DNA of 64,000 bases from Betaproteobacteria bacterium (lineage in GTDB: Bacteria > Pseudomonadota > Gammaproteobacteria > Burkholderiales > SG8-39), in assembly GCA_016713125.1 (NCBI GenBank), contig JADJPT010000003.1:124001-188000 (forward strand), read 5' to 3'. A program made the translations under genes and the position numbers. Of this stretch, positions 34,510 to 43,285 are shown piece by piece (the first letter of the stretch is position 1; each line of letters begins with the position of its first letter). A model generated the notes under the pieces. That model saw nothing but the letters and a program-made list of their open reading frames with translations, was not told the origin of the DNA and made no database searches.

Positions 34510-35472
34510 CTACTTCCTGATGCCCAGCGAGTCGATGATGCCGGCGATGCGCCGGGTTTCCTCGTCGAGGAAGGCCTTGTACTCGTCGCCGCCGAGGAAC
34601 ACCGGCGTCCAGCCCAGCTTGTCCAGGGTCTGCTTCCACGCCGGCGATTCGGTCGCCGCGCGCACCAGCTTGACCAGCGCGTCGCGCTGCGCAACCGAGA
34701 TGCCGGGCGCACCGAACACGCCGCGCCAGTTGCCCAGTTCCACGTCCATGCCCTGCTCCTTCAGCGAGGGGATGCCCTCGGTCCGCGACGGCGCCGACAC
34801 CGCCAGCGCGCGCATGCGCCCGGCCTTCACCTGCTCGGCGAACTCGCCGATGCCGGAGATGCCGGCGCTCACATGGCCGCCGACGATCGCGGAGATCGCC
34901 TCGCCGCCGCCCTTGAAAGCCACGTAGTTGACCCTGGCCGGATCCACGCCCGAAGCCTTGGCGATCATGCCGGCCAGGATGTGGTCGCTGCCGCCGGCCG
35001 AACCGCCGCCCCAGGACACCTTGCCCGGGTTGTCCTTCAGCGCCCGCACCAGGTCGCCCATGTTCTTGTGCGGCGAGCCGGCCGGCACCACCACCACCAG
35101 GTATTCGCTGGTCAGGCGCGCCACCGGCGTGACCATGGACAGGTTCACCGGGGACTTGTTCAGGTGGATGCCGCCGACCATGACCATGCCGCCCACCATC
35201 AGCGCATTGGGGTCGCCCTTGGCCGCGTTGACGAACTGCGCCAAGCCGATGGCGCCGGCCGCGCCGCCCTTGTTGTCGAACTGCGCCGAGCCGATCAGTT
35301 TGGCGCTCTGCATGGCCGCCGCGAGGCTGCGGCCGGTCTGGTCCCAGCCGCCGCCGGGGTTGGCCGGGATCATCACCTTCAGGTTCTGTGCCGCGACCGG
35401 CGCGGCCGCGAACGCCAGTGCGCACAGCGCGCACGCTGCCGCCCAGCGGCGCGCGATCATTTCGATATTCAT
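34510..35472 (-). CDS. tctC: TctC/Bug-family periplasmic receptor of the TTT transporter
   Basis: Binding protein of 320 residues. The start MNIEMIARRWAAACALC at 35472 follows CAGGAGACGG and gives a Sec signal ending APVAAQ. Mature features: LKVMIPANPGGGWDQTGRSL, FDNKGGAAGAIGLAQF, KDNPGKVSWGGGSAGGSDH and GISVAQRDALVKLV. The PANPGGGWDQTGR pattern is the C4/tricarboxylate-type TctC signature rather than the more common PFPPGG of generic Bug proteins, fitting a true transport receptor. First gene of the tctCBA operon, divergent from the ABC cluster. Confidence 0.94.
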   Translation of the reverse strand: MNIEMIARRWAAACALCALAFAAAPVAAQNLKVMIPANPGGGWDQTGRSLAAAMQSAKLIGSAQFDNKGGAAGAIGLAQFVNAAKGDPNALMVGGMVMVGGIHLNKSPVNLSMVTPVARLTSEYLVVVVPAGSPHKNMGDLVRALKDNPGKVSWGGGSAGGSDHILAGMIAKASGVDPARVNYVAFKGGGEAISAIVGGHVSAGISGIGEFAEQVKAGRMRALAVSAPSRTEGIPSLKEQGMDVELGNWRGVFGAPGISVAQRDALVKLVRAATESPAWKQTLDKLGWTPVFLGGDEYKAFLDEETRRIAGIIDSLGIRK

Positions 35473-35499
35473 CCCCGTCTCCTGTTTTCTGTTCTTTTG

Positions 35500-35513
35500 G
35501 CGGAACGTTCCGC
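35500..35513. promoter_or_regulatory. Perfect 14-bp palindrome upstream of tctC (GCGGAACGTTCCGC)
   Basis: A perfect palindrome 28 bases before the tctC ATG, inside the 194-base divergent region. Its length and position fit an operator for a dimeric regulator of the TTT operon. No regulator gene is adjacent. Confidence 0.4.
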
Positions 35514-35532
35514 GCTCCCGTCCGTCCATTCT

Positions 35533-35559
35533 AATCCGGCGCCGGATTTGGGCGATAAT
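35533..35559 (+). promoter_or_regulatory. Candidate ABC-operon promoter with overlapping 16-bp palindrome
   Basis: AATCCGGCGCCGGATT (35533-35548) is a perfect 16-bp palindrome. Six bases later comes GATAAT (35554-35559), a good -10 hexamer on the plus strand, about 108 bases before the ATP-binding gene. The palindrome covers the place of a -35 box, so a bound protein would control the promoter directly. Confidence 0.42.
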
Positions 35560-35666
35560 GCCGGCCCTTGAAGTCCCCGAGCCCGCCCCAAACTGCGAGC
35601 CGCCCGCCGGGAGTCTCCCAGTCTCCCGCGGAAACGCCCCCGAAACCCAGAAGGCTGAATCCATCC

Positions 35667-36620
35667 ATGATACGGATAGCGAACCTGACCAAGTCGTTCG
35701 GTCTCAAGACGGCTGTCAACGACCTGTCATTCGAGGTACAGCGTGGCGAAGTGCTCGGCTTTCTCGGCCCCAACGGCGCCGGCAAGTCGACCACCATGCG
35801 CATGATCACCGGCTTCCTGCCGCCCACCGCCGGCAGCATCACGGTCGGCGGGCACGACGTGGTCGAGTCGCCGCTGGAGGCCAAGCGCCTGATCGGCTAC
35901 CTGCCCGAGAACGCGGCCTCCTACCCCGACATGTCGGTGCACGGCTTCCTCGCCTTCGCCGCCGAGTTGCGCGGCCTGGCCGGCGCGGCGAAGAAGAAGG
36001 CGGTGGCCCGCGTGGTCGACCTGTGCTTCCTGGAATCGGTGCTGTACCAGCAGATCGACACGCTCTCCAAGGGCTACAAGCACCGCACCTGCCTGGCGCA
36101 GGCGCTGATCCACGATCCGGAGGTGCTGATCATGGACGAGCCCACCGACGGCCTGGACCCCAACCAGAAGCACGAGGTGCGCAACCTGATCCGCGAGATG
36201 GGCAGGACCAAGGCGGTGATCTTCTCCACCCACATCCTCGAGGAAGTCGACGCCGCCTGCAGCCGCGCCATCATCATCGACCGCGGCCGCATCGTCGCCA
36301 ACGGCACGCCCGAGGAGTTGAAGGCCATGTCCGAACTGGCCGGCGCCGTGACGCTGGGCGTGGAAGGCACCGCGCCGCAGCCGGTGGCCGAGCGGCTGGC
36401 CGCACTGCCCGCCGTGGCGCGCGTCGAGCCGCTGGCCAACGGCATGCTGCGCAGCTACCCGAAAGACAAGCTGGCCTCGGCCGAGCTGGCGCGCTCGATC
36501 ATGGAACTGGCCGCGCGCGAAACCTGGAAGGTCGCCGCGCTGCGCACCGAGGAGGGCCATCTCGACGAGGTGTTCCGCCGCATCACCCTGCCCGACACCA
36601 TCAAGCAACAGCGCACCTGA
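35667..36620 (+). CDS. ABC transporter ATP-binding protein (GldA-like)
   Basis: Cytoplasmic ATPase of an ABC-2 type system, 317 residues. The start MIRIANLTKSFG at 35667 is the usual one for the family. Walker A is FLGPNGAGKSTTM, Walker B VLIMDEPTDGLDP, and the switch His is in IFSTHILEEVD. The signature is LSKGYKHR, the relaxed LSKG(Y/M)(R/K)xR form seen in GldA-type proteins. A roughly 90-residue C-terminal extension (GAVTLGVEGTAPQPVAERL) is also typical. It forms a four-gene operon with an ABC-2 permease, a GldG-like protein and a DUF4340 protein, a set widespread in proteobacteria whose cargo is not known. Confidence 0.94.
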   Translation: MIRIANLTKSFGLKTAVNDLSFEVQRGEVLGFLGPNGAGKSTTMRMITGFLPPTAGSITVGGHDVVESPLEAKRLIGYLPENAASYPDMSVHGFLAFAAELRGLAGAAKKKAVARVVDLCFLESVLYQQIDTLSKGYKHRTCLAQALIHDPEVLIMDEPTDGLDPNQKHEVRNLIREMGRTKAVIFSTHILEEVDAACSRAIIIDRGRIVANGTPEELKAMSELAGAVTLGVEGTAPQPVAERLAALPAVARVEPLANGMLRSYPKDKLASAELARSIMELAARETWKVAALRTEEGHLDEVFRRITLPDTIKQQRT

Positions 36621-36630
36621 GCCCCCGCAC

Positions 36631-37377
36631 ATGAACTCATCCTTCGCAAACATCAAGGCCATCGTCAAGCGCGAGCTGGTCAGCTACTTCGCCTCGCCGG
36701 TCGCCTACGTCTTCCTGGTGATCTTCCTGCTGCTCACCGGCTTCTTCACCTTCACGGTGGGCAACTTCTTCGAGCGCGGCGAGGCCAACCTGTCGGCCTT
36801 CTTCGCCTGGCACCCCTGGCTGTACCTGGTGCTGGTGCCCGCGGTGGGCATGCGCGTGTGGTCCGAAGAGCGCCGCGCCGGCACCATGGAACTGCTGCTG
36901 ACCATGCCGGTGAACCCCTGGGAGGCGATCCTCGCCAAGTTCCTCGCCTCGTGGATCTTCCTCGGCATCGCGCTGGCGCTGACCTTCCCGATCGCGGTGA
37001 CCGCCAACGTGCTGGGCGACCCGGACAACGGCCAGATCCTGGCCGGCTACTTCGGCAGCCTGTTCCTGTCCGGTGCCTACCTGGCGATCACCTGCATGAC
37101 CTCGGCGATGACCCGCAACCAGGTGATCTCCTTCATCCTGTCGGTGGTGCTGTGCCTGTTCCTGATCCTGGCCGGCTTCAACCCGGTCACCGACATGCTG
37201 ACGCGCTGGGCCAACCCGGCCGTCGTCGAGATCGTCGCCGCCTTCTCGGTGGTCACGCACTTCGACGGCTTCCAGAAGGGCGTGATCGACACGCGCGACC
37301 TGTTCTTCTTCCTCTCGGTGATCGGCTTCGCGCTGTTCGCGACCTCCGTGATCATCCGCAACCACCGGGCGGGCTGA
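36631..37377 (+). CDS. ABC-2 type permease (GldF-like)
   Basis: Six-helix membrane subunit, 248 residues, with KAIVKRELVSYFASPVAYVF at the N-terminus, the shared pattern of ABC-2 permeases that start with a cytoplasmic amphipathic helix. The central block EERRAGTMELLLTMPVNPWE is the conserved cytoplasmic loop that contacts the ATPase. It begins 10 bases after the ATPase stop and ends 3 bases before the GldG-like gene. Probably an efflux or envelope-remodelling system rather than nutrient uptake, since no binding protein is present. Confidence 0.93.
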   Translation: MNSSFANIKAIVKRELVSYFASPVAYVFLVIFLLLTGFFTFTVGNFFERGEANLSAFFAWHPWLYLVLVPAVGMRVWSEERRAGTMELLLTMPVNPWEAILAKFLASWIFLGIALALTFPIAVTANVLGDPDNGQILAGYFGSLFLSGAYLAITCMTSAMTRNQVISFILSVVLCLFLILAGFNPVTDMLTRWANPAVVEIVAAFSVVTHFDGFQKGVIDTRDLFFFLSVIGFALFATSVIIRNHRAG

Positions 37378-37380
37378 ACC

Positions 37381-39300
37381 ATGAAAGCAATGATGAAAAA
37401 ATACGAACCCTTCCTGTATTCGGCTGCCGGCCTGGCGGCCCTGTTCGTGCTGCTGGTGGCGTTCAACTACCTCGCCTCGGGCGCGGCGGTGCGCGCCGAT
37501 TTCACCGAGGGCAAGCTGTACACGCTGTCCGAGGGCACCAAGGCGGTCCTCAGGAAGCTCGACGGCCCGGTCAAGTTGCGCCTGTACATCTCGCAGGGCG
37601 ACGCCGCCATGCCGGTGCAGCTGCGCAGCTTCGCGCAGCGCGTCGACGACCTGGTGCGCGAGTTCAAGGCGGTGGCGGGCGCCAACCTGGTGATCGAGAA
37701 GTACAACCCCAAGCCGGACTCCGACGAGGAGGACGCCGCGCAGCTCGACGGCGTCGAGCCGCAGACGTTGTTCTCGGGCGAGCAGTTCTACCTCGGCCTG
37801 TCGGTGTCGCGCCTGGACCGCAAGCAGGCGATCGCTGCGGTGAACCCGCAGCGCGAGCGCCTGCTCGAGTACGACCTGATCAAGGCGATCGCGCGCGTCG
37901 CCAACACCGAGAAGCCGACCATCGGCGTGATGAGCGGGGTGCCGGTGCTGGGCGCGCCGATGAACATGATGACGCGCCAGGCCGCGGAGCCCTGGGTGCT
38001 GGCCACCGAGCTGCAGCGCGACTTCAACGTCAAGACGGTCAACATGACCGCGGAATCGATCGACAAGGACATCAACGTCCTGCTGCTGATCCACCCGCGC
38101 GACATCATGGAGCAGACCGAGTACGCGCTCGACCAGTTCGTGCTGCGCGGCGGCAAGCTGATCGCCTTCGTCGATCCGCACATGTTCTTCGACCAGCAGC
38201 CCAACCCGATGATGCCCATGGCCCAGGGCCAGCCGGGCTCCTCGACGCTGCCGCGGCTGTTCAAGGCCTGGGGCGTGAACATGGACCCGGGCAAGGTGCT
38301 GGCCGACGTGGCCTACGCTTCCGGTGCCGGCCAGCGTTACACGCCGACCGTGATGACGCTGAACAAGAACGCCCTCAACAAGGACGACGTGGCCACCAGC
38401 CAGATCGACACCCTGTTGCTGGCCTTCAGCGGCGTGTTCGACGTGTCCAAGATCGCCGAGGGCCTGAAGGTCACCGAGCTGGCCAGGAGCTCGCCGAACT
38501 CGATGCTGGTCGACAACGTCGTCGCCTCGGTGTCGGGCGACGCGGCCATGAAGGGTTTCGTGCCCTCCAACAAGAGCCAGCCGCTGGCCATGCGCCTGAC
38601 CGGCAAGTTCAAGACCGCCTTCCCGGAAGGCAAGCCGGCGCCGATGGGCGGCGATCCCAAGAAGCCCGCGCCGGCCGGCGACGCAGTCGCGCCGCAGCTG
38701 AAGGAATCGGCGGCCGACAACGCGGTGATCCTGGTGGCCGACGCCGACATGCTGGCCGACGGCGCCGCGGTCGAGATCCAGAACGTGTTCGGCCAGCGCG
38801 TGGTGGTGCCCTCCAACGGCAACCTGGCGCTGGCGCAGGGCATGGTCGAGCAGCTGGCCGCCGGCGACGATCTGTCGACGTTGCGCAGCCGCACCTCGAG
38901 CTTCCGGCCGCTGACCGTGGTGCGCGCGATGGAGACCAACGCGCAGCGCCAGTACTTCGGCAAGATCAAGTCGCTGGAGGACGAACTGCAGCAGACCACC
39001 GAAAAGATGCAGAAGCTGCAGAAGCAGTCCGGCGGCGCCAAGTCGGCGCAGATCATGTCGCTGGAGCAGCAGGCCGAGCTGGAGCGCTTCAAGAAACGCG
39101 TGCTCGAGACGCGCCGTGAACTCAAGGACCTGCGCAAGAACCTGCGCCAGGACGCCGAGGCCCTGCAGTTCTGGACCAAGGTGGCCAACATCGCGACCAT
39201 GCCGCTGCTGGTGGCGATCTTCGGCCTGGGTCTGGCGATCATGCGCCGCCGGCGCACCAACGCGGCGGTGGCCAGGTCGATCTCCGGAGGTGCGGCATGA
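37381..39300 (+). CDS. GldG-family ABC-associated membrane protein
   Basis: A 639-residue protein with an N-terminal TM (PFLYSAAGLAALFVLLVAFNYL, in part) and a C-terminal TM (IATMPLLVAIFGLGLAIM), leaving a large domain outside the cytoplasm. That domain has the GldG/ABC_transp_aux pattern: FTEGKLYTLSEGTKAVLRKL, PVKLRLYISQGD and VLLLIHPRDIMEQTEYALDQ. Residues about 540-600 are strongly charged and helical (LEDELQQTTEKMQKLQKQS), consistent with a coiled coil before the last TM. In Bacteroidetes GldG belongs to the gliding/secretion machinery; in proteobacteria the role is undefined. Overlaps the DUF4340 gene by four bases. Confidence 0.92.
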   Translation: MKAMMKKYEPFLYSAAGLAALFVLLVAFNYLASGAAVRADFTEGKLYTLSEGTKAVLRKLDGPVKLRLYISQGDAAMPVQLRSFAQRVDDLVREFKAVAGANLVIEKYNPKPDSDEEDAAQLDGVEPQTLFSGEQFYLGLSVSRLDRKQAIAAVNPQRERLLEYDLIKAIARVANTEKPTIGVMSGVPVLGAPMNMMTRQAAEPWVLATELQRDFNVKTVNMTAESIDKDINVLLLIHPRDIMEQTEYALDQFVLRGGKLIAFVDPHMFFDQQPNPMMPMAQGQPGSSTLPRLFKAWGVNMDPGKVLADVAYASGAGQRYTPTVMTLNKNALNKDDVATSQIDTLLLAFSGVFDVSKIAEGLKVTELARSSPNSMLVDNVVASVSGDAAMKGFVPSNKSQPLAMRLTGKFKTAFPEGKPAPMGGDPKKPAPAGDAVAPQLKESAADNAVILVADADMLADGAAVEIQNVFGQRVVVPSNGNLALAQGMVEQLAAGDDLSTLRSRTSSFRPLTVVRAMETNAQRQYFGKIKSLEDELQQTTEKMQKLQKQSGGAKSAQIMSLEQQAELERFKKRVLETRRELKDLRKNLRQDAEALQFWTKVANIATMPLLVAIFGLGLAIMRRRRTNAAVARSISGGAA

Positions 39301-40415
39301 ACCGCCAGTTCGTACTGATCCTGGCCGTGCTGGTGGCGGTGGTCGGCGGCGGCGCGCTGCTGGTGTTCAAGCAGCAGGCCGCCGAGAAGCCGGCGGTCAG
39401 CGCCCAGCTCGGCCAGCCGCTGCTCAAGGACCTCAAGGCCAGCGAAGTGGCGAGCATCGCCATCCGCGAACCCAAGGGCACGCTGACGCTGGTGAAGAAG
39501 GACAATCGCTGGACGCTGGCCGAGAAGAACGGCTACGCCGCGGACCTGGACAAGGTCACCGACCTGGTCGTGAAGGCCATCGAGCTGAAGGTCGGCCAGG
39601 CCGAGCCGCTGGGCGAAAAGGACCGCGAGCGCCTCAACCTCAGCGACGCGACCGCGACGCGGCTTTCGTTCAAGGCCGCCGACGGCAAGATTCTCGCCGA
39701 GCTGCTGGTGGGCAAGAAGTACTTCAAGCAGGAGCCGGCCGACCCCGCCAAGGCGCAGGGCGACGGCCGCTTCGTGATGCTGCCCGCCGATCCGAAGCAG
39801 GTCTTCATCGTCTCCGACCCGCTGCGCCTGGCCACCGTGGCCAGCACCGAGTGGATCTCGAAGGAGGGCTTCGCGATCGAGAAGGTCAAGACCCTGGAGG
39901 TCAAACCCGCCGAAGGCGGCGAGGGCTACCGCATCGAGCGCAACACCGACGGCGTGGACTGGAAGCTGGACAAGGCCCGGGCGGGCGAGGCGCTGGACAT
40001 CGCGCGCGCCAACGCCGCCTCGTACAGCCTGAACAAGGTCGAGATCGAGGACCTGGCCGGCGACAAGGCCGAGACCGGCCTGGACAAGCCGACCGTGGTC
40101 AGCGCCACCACCTTCGACGGCCTGGCCTACACGCTGCGCATCGGCGCGCCGGCCAACGACAAGTACCCGGTGCAGGTGCTGGTGGAAGGCGAACCGCGCC
40201 GCGAACTCGAGGCGCGCAAGGACGAGAAGCCGGAAGACAAGGAAAAGCGCGAGAAGGCCTTCGCCGAGGAAACCAAACGGCTCGCCGAACGCGTCGCGCG
40301 CGAGAAGGCGCTCAAGGAGTTCGTGCTGCTGGTGCCCAGGGCCAAGCTGGCCGACACGCTGAAGAAGCGCGCCGAACTGCTGGTCGAGAAGAAGAAAGAC
40401 GCAGCCAAGAAGTAG
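39297..40415 (+). CDS. DUF4340 domain protein of the GldAFG-like cluster
   Basis: A 372-residue protein with one N-terminal membrane segment or signal anchor (FVLILAVLVAVVGGGALLVF) and a large extracytoplasmic part with DUF4340 features: VASIAIREPKGTLTLVKKDN, RWTLAEKNGYAADLDKVTDL, and DPLRLATVASTEWISKEGF. The C-terminus is very rich in Lys and Glu (KPEDKEKREKAFAEETKRL) and ends EKKKDAAKK. It is translationally coupled (ATGA overlap) to the GldG-like gene, completing the four-component set. Function of DUF4340 is unknown. Confidence 0.92.
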   Translation: MNRQFVLILAVLVAVVGGGALLVFKQQAAEKPAVSAQLGQPLLKDLKASEVASIAIREPKGTLTLVKKDNRWTLAEKNGYAADLDKVTDLVVKAIELKVGQAEPLGEKDRERLNLSDATATRLSFKAADGKILAELLVGKKYFKQEPADPAKAQGDGRFVMLPADPKQVFIVSDPLRLATVASTEWISKEGFAIEKVKTLEVKPAEGGEGYRIERNTDGVDWKLDKARAGEALDIARANAASYSLNKVEIEDLAGDKAETGLDKPTVVSATTFDGLAYTLRIGAPANDKYPVQVLVEGEPRRELEARKDEKPEDKEKREKAFAEETKRLAERVAREKALKEFVLLVPRAKLADTLKKRAELLVEKKKDAAKK

Positions 40416-40450
40416 CCGACAGTAGCGCAGCGAACGCCGGAGGCGGACCC

Positions 40451-40726
40451 ATGGCCATGAAGAAGACCGAGCTGGAGAAGCGCAAGGGGCTGAAGATCGC
40501 CGGCGAGATGAAGCAGGCCGGCATCGCCGAGCGCTTCGGCAAGGGCGCCGCCCTGCCGGCCACGCGGCGCGAGCAGCGCGAGCTGGACCGCGCCGCCGGC
40601 CTGGTGCCGTTCGCGGTCAAGCTGCCCGCGGACCTCGCCGAGCGGCTGCGCGTCGCGGCGGGCGAACGGCACACCGGCCTGAACGAACTGGTGGCCGAAT
40701 TGCTGGAAAAAAGCCTGCAGAAATAA
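40451..40726 (+). CDS. Small basic protein with ribbon-helix-helix-like C-terminus
   Basis: A 91-residue hypothetical protein. The N-terminal half is basic and helical (KKTELEKRKGLKIAGEMKQAG). The C-terminal half, VPFAVKLPADLAERLRVAAG followed by RHTGLNELVAELLEKSLQK, has the strand-helix-helix pattern of CopG/Arc-type RHH DNA-binding proteins. It begins 35 bases after the DUF4340 gene in the same direction. It may be a small DNA-binding protein; no toxin-like partner gene is adjacent. Confidence 0.75.
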   Translation: MAMKKTELEKRKGLKIAGEMKQAGIAERFGKGAALPATRREQRELDRAAGLVPFAVKLPADLAERLRVAAGERHTGLNELVAELLEKSLQK

Positions 40727-40818
40727 GCCGCAAGCAGGGCCGTGCCGCGCGGCTTGGCCCGCGCTGGGACGAAGGCGTACACTGGGGAGCAAGGTTTCCA
40801 CAGGCATACGGCTTACGC

Positions 40819-41605
40819 ATGCATTTCGAACGGTTGGGGCGGGGTGATCCGCCGATGGTTTTCGTGCACGGTTTCGCCTGCACGCATCTCGACTGGCAAC
40901 CCCAACTCGAGCATTTTCGCAGACCCATACGGTGCTGGCCTGCGACCTGCGCGGCCATGGCGCCACGCCGGCCGCGCCGGCCGAGTGCTCGATCGAGACC
41001 TGCGGCGCCGATGTCGCCGAACTGCTGGCCGCAGAGAAGCTGCCGCCCGCCATCCTGATCGGCCACAGCATGGGTTGCCGGGTGGTCATGCAGGCCTGCC
41101 TGAACGCCCCCGAGCGGGTCGCCGGCCTGGTGCTGATCGACGGCAGCCGGCTGGGCTTCGGCGACCCGGCCACCGCCGAGCGCGTCATGAACGAACAGCT
41201 GAAGGCCACCGGCTACGGCGCGTTCGCGCGCAAGTTCTTCGAATCCATGTTCATCGTCGGCAGCGACCCGCGCCTCAAGGACGAGATCGTGTCGCGCGCA
41301 CTGGAGCTGCCGGCGGCGATCGGCGGCGCGTTCTTTCCGCGCCTGGTGGGCTGGGACGCGCGCCATGCCGAGAGCGCGCTGGCCGCGATCCGCGTGCCGC
41401 TGATGGTGATCCAGAGCACCACCATGAACCCGGGCGCGTGCGCGTCGCGCTGGCGCCGGGCGACACCTCGCCCTGGCTGGACCTGGTCAAGAGCCGCGCG
41501 CCGGGCGCGCGCATCGAGATCGTGCCCGGCGTGGGCCATTTCCCGCAGCTCGAGGCGACCGCGCACGTCAACGCGCTGCTCGAGGACTTCGCGGCGAAGC
41601 TGTAG
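40819..41605 (+). pseudogene. Alpha/beta-hydrolase, two frameshifts
   Basis: Hydrolase of the epoxide hydrolase/lipase-like alpha/beta fold, about 262 residues when frames are joined. It starts MHFERLGRGDPPMVFVHGFACTHLDW, with the oxyanion HGF motif. At about 40920 one C appears missing: CGCAGACCC should read CGCCAGACCC to give FRQTHTVLACDLRGHGA. The nucleophile elbow LIGHSMGCRVV then follows. At about 41438 another C is missing (CCGGGCGCG for CCGGGCCGCG), after which VALAPGDTSPWLDL and the catalytic-His segment EIVPGVGHFPQLEA complete the protein. Both breaks are single-base losses in CC doublets. Substrate unknown. Confidence 0.82.
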
Positions 41606-41612
41606 CGCCGCC

Positions 41613-42509
41613 TCAGCAGCAGCGCTGGTGCCGCTCCTTGCAGACGGCGAGCACCTCGTCCGGATCGCGCGTCCACCAGTCCAGCGCCGAGAAGATCTCC
41701 ACCTCGTCGAACCCGGCATAGCCGGTCGCGCGCACCCAGCCGCGGATGCGCGGCAGGTCGATCACCCCGTCGCCCATCATGCCGCGGTCGGTCAGCAGGT
41801 CGCGCGTCTGCACGCGCCAGTCGCAGATGTGGTGGGCCAGCACGCGGCGCCCGGCGCGCGCGATCTGCGCCTCGAGCTGCGGGTCCCACCACACGTGGTA
41901 GACGTCGACCGCCACGCCCAGCGCCACCGGGCCCTGCACGCCCTGCGGGTCGAGCGCCTCGCACAGGTCCAGCGCCTGCGCCAGGGTGTTCACGCAGGCA
42001 CGGTCGGCCGCATACATGGGATGCAGGGGCTCGATGGCCAGCGGCACGCCGGCGGCGCGCGCCGCCGGCAGCACCGCGGCGATGCCCTCGCGCACCTGCT
42101 CGCGCGCGCCGGCGAGGTCGCGCGATCCCTCGGGCAGGCCGCCGACCACCAGCACCAGGCATTGCGCGCCGATGGCGTGGGCCTCTTCGACCGCGCGCAG
42201 GTTGTCGGCGATCGCCGCCGCGCGCAAGGCCGCCGTGGCGGCCGGGAACAGGCCGCCGCGACACAGGCCGGTGACCGTCAGCCCGTGCGCGCGGATGGCC
42301 GCGGCGGCCTGCGCCACGCCCATCGCCTGCAACTGGTCGCGCCAGGGCGAGATGCCGCGGATGCCGTGGCGCGCGCAGCCCTCGATGGCCTGCGCCAGCC
42401 CCCAACGCTCCTTGGTGGTGGCGGTGTTCAGCGACAGGCGCTGCGGATCGGGGGCGGCCACGCCCTGCGGCCGGGTCGATCCGCCTTGCGGCTTCAACGC
42501 CCCCTCCAT
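41613..42509 (-). CDS. Sugar phosphate isomerase/epimerase-like TIM-barrel protein
   Basis: AP-endonuclease-2/xylose-isomerase-like barrel, 298 residues. Metal-site residues are visible in PLAIEPLHPMYAADR (Glu), VALGVAVDVYHVWWD (Asp/His), VLAHHICDW (His) and GFDEVEIFS (Glu). The N-terminus LSLNTATTKERWGLAQAIEG marks the sugar-isomerase subgroup often found with Gfo/Idh/MocA dehydrogenases. The protein ends QRCC. Its start overlaps the enoyl-CoA hydratase stop by 16 bases, and it is the last gene of a four-gene minus-strand cluster (45734 to 41613). It probably isomerises or epimerises a keto-sugar intermediate. Confidence 0.88.
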   Translation of the reverse strand: MEGALKPQGGSTRPQGVAAPDPQRLSLNTATTKERWGLAQAIEGCARHGIRGISPWRDQLQAMGVAQAAAAIRAHGLTVTGLCRGGLFPAATAALRAAAIADNLRAVEEAHAIGAQCLVLVVGGLPEGSRDLAGAREQVREGIAAVLPAARAAGVPLAIEPLHPMYAADRACVNTLAQALDLCEALDPQGVQGPVALGVAVDVYHVWWDPQLEAQIARAGRRVLAHHICDWRVQTRDLLTDRGMMGDGVIDLPRIRGWVRATGYAGFDEVEIFSALDWWTRDPDEVLAVCKERHQRCC

Positions 42510-43285
42510 TGCGGCTTGCGCTTGTCGCGGAAGGCGGCGGCGCCTTCGCGCATGTCTTCGGTGCCGGCGGCAAAGCCCGAGGCGAGCGACTCCAGCGCGG
42601 CGGCGTAACCCTCGGCGCCGGCGGCGTCGACCAGCTGCTTGGCGGCCTGCACCGCCACCGGGGCATTGCCGGCGATCTGCTGCGCCAGTTCCAGCGCGCG
42701 CGCCGCGAGCTGCGCGGACGGCACCAACTCGTTCACCAGTCCCCAGGCCAGCGCGGTCTGCGCATCCACGGGCCGGGCGCTGAAGATCATCTGCTTGGCG
42801 CGCCCCGCGCCGATCAGGCGCGGCAGGCGCTGCGTGCCGGCCCAGGCCGGCGTGGTGCCGATGCTGACTTCGGGCAGGGCCAGGCGCGCGCCTTCACCGG
42901 CGATGCGCAGGTCGCAGGCCAGCGCCAGTTCCAGGCCGCCGCCGTAGGCCACGCCGTCGATGGCGGCGATGCTGGGCATGCGCAGCCGCGCGACGCGCTC
43001 GAAGGCGCGATGCCCGGCGCGCGCCCAGCGCGCCCACTTGCCCAGCGCGCCCTGCGCCGCGCCGGCGGCGATGTCGGCCCCGGCGCAGAACGCGCGCGGC
43101 GAAGACGAGGCCACGATCACCACGCGCACCGACTCCTCGTCTTCGAGTCGCGCGCAGGCGTCCTCGAGCGCGGCCAGCATGGCCGCGGTGAAGGCATTGA
43201 GCTTGTCGGCGCGATTCAGCGTGATGCGCCCGATCGCGCCGGCCACGTCGACGAGGATCTCCTGATTGCCGCCGGATTCAGTCAT
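42494..43285 (-). CDS. Enoyl-CoA hydratase/isomerase family protein
   Basis: Crotonase-fold protein of 263 residues. Oxyanion-hole segments are SSPRAFCAGADIAAG and IAAIDGVAYGGGLELALACD; the catalytic region is LPEVSIGTTPAWAGTQRLPR. In canonical hydratases two Glu are used; here the first lies in YGGGLELAL and the second would fall in ISIGT, where a Thr-Thr-Pro pattern replaces it, so an isomerase or other crotonase reaction is possible. Overlaps both neighbours (8 bases with the DUF993 gene, 16 with the barrel gene). A CoA enzyme among sugar-type enzymes suggests a ring or acid side chain in the substrate. Confidence 0.9.
   Translation of the reverse strand: MTESGGNQEILVDVAGAIGRITLNRADKLNAFTAAMLAALEDACARLEDEESVRVVIVASSSPRAFCAGADIAAGAAQGALGKWARWARAGHRAFERVARLRMPSIAAIDGVAYGGGLELALACDLRIAGEGARLALPEVSIGTTPAWAGTQRLPRLIGAGRAKQMIFSARPVDAQTALAWGLVNELVPSAQLAARALELAQQIAGNAPVAVQAAKQLVDAAGAEGYAAALESLASGFAAGTEDMREGAAAFRDKRKPQWRGR

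Noticed and set aside
40451..40726. Toxin-antitoxin antitoxin role for the RHH-like protein
   Set aside because: The adjacent genes encode DUF4340 and an alpha/beta hydrolase; no ParE/RelE-like small gene is visible.
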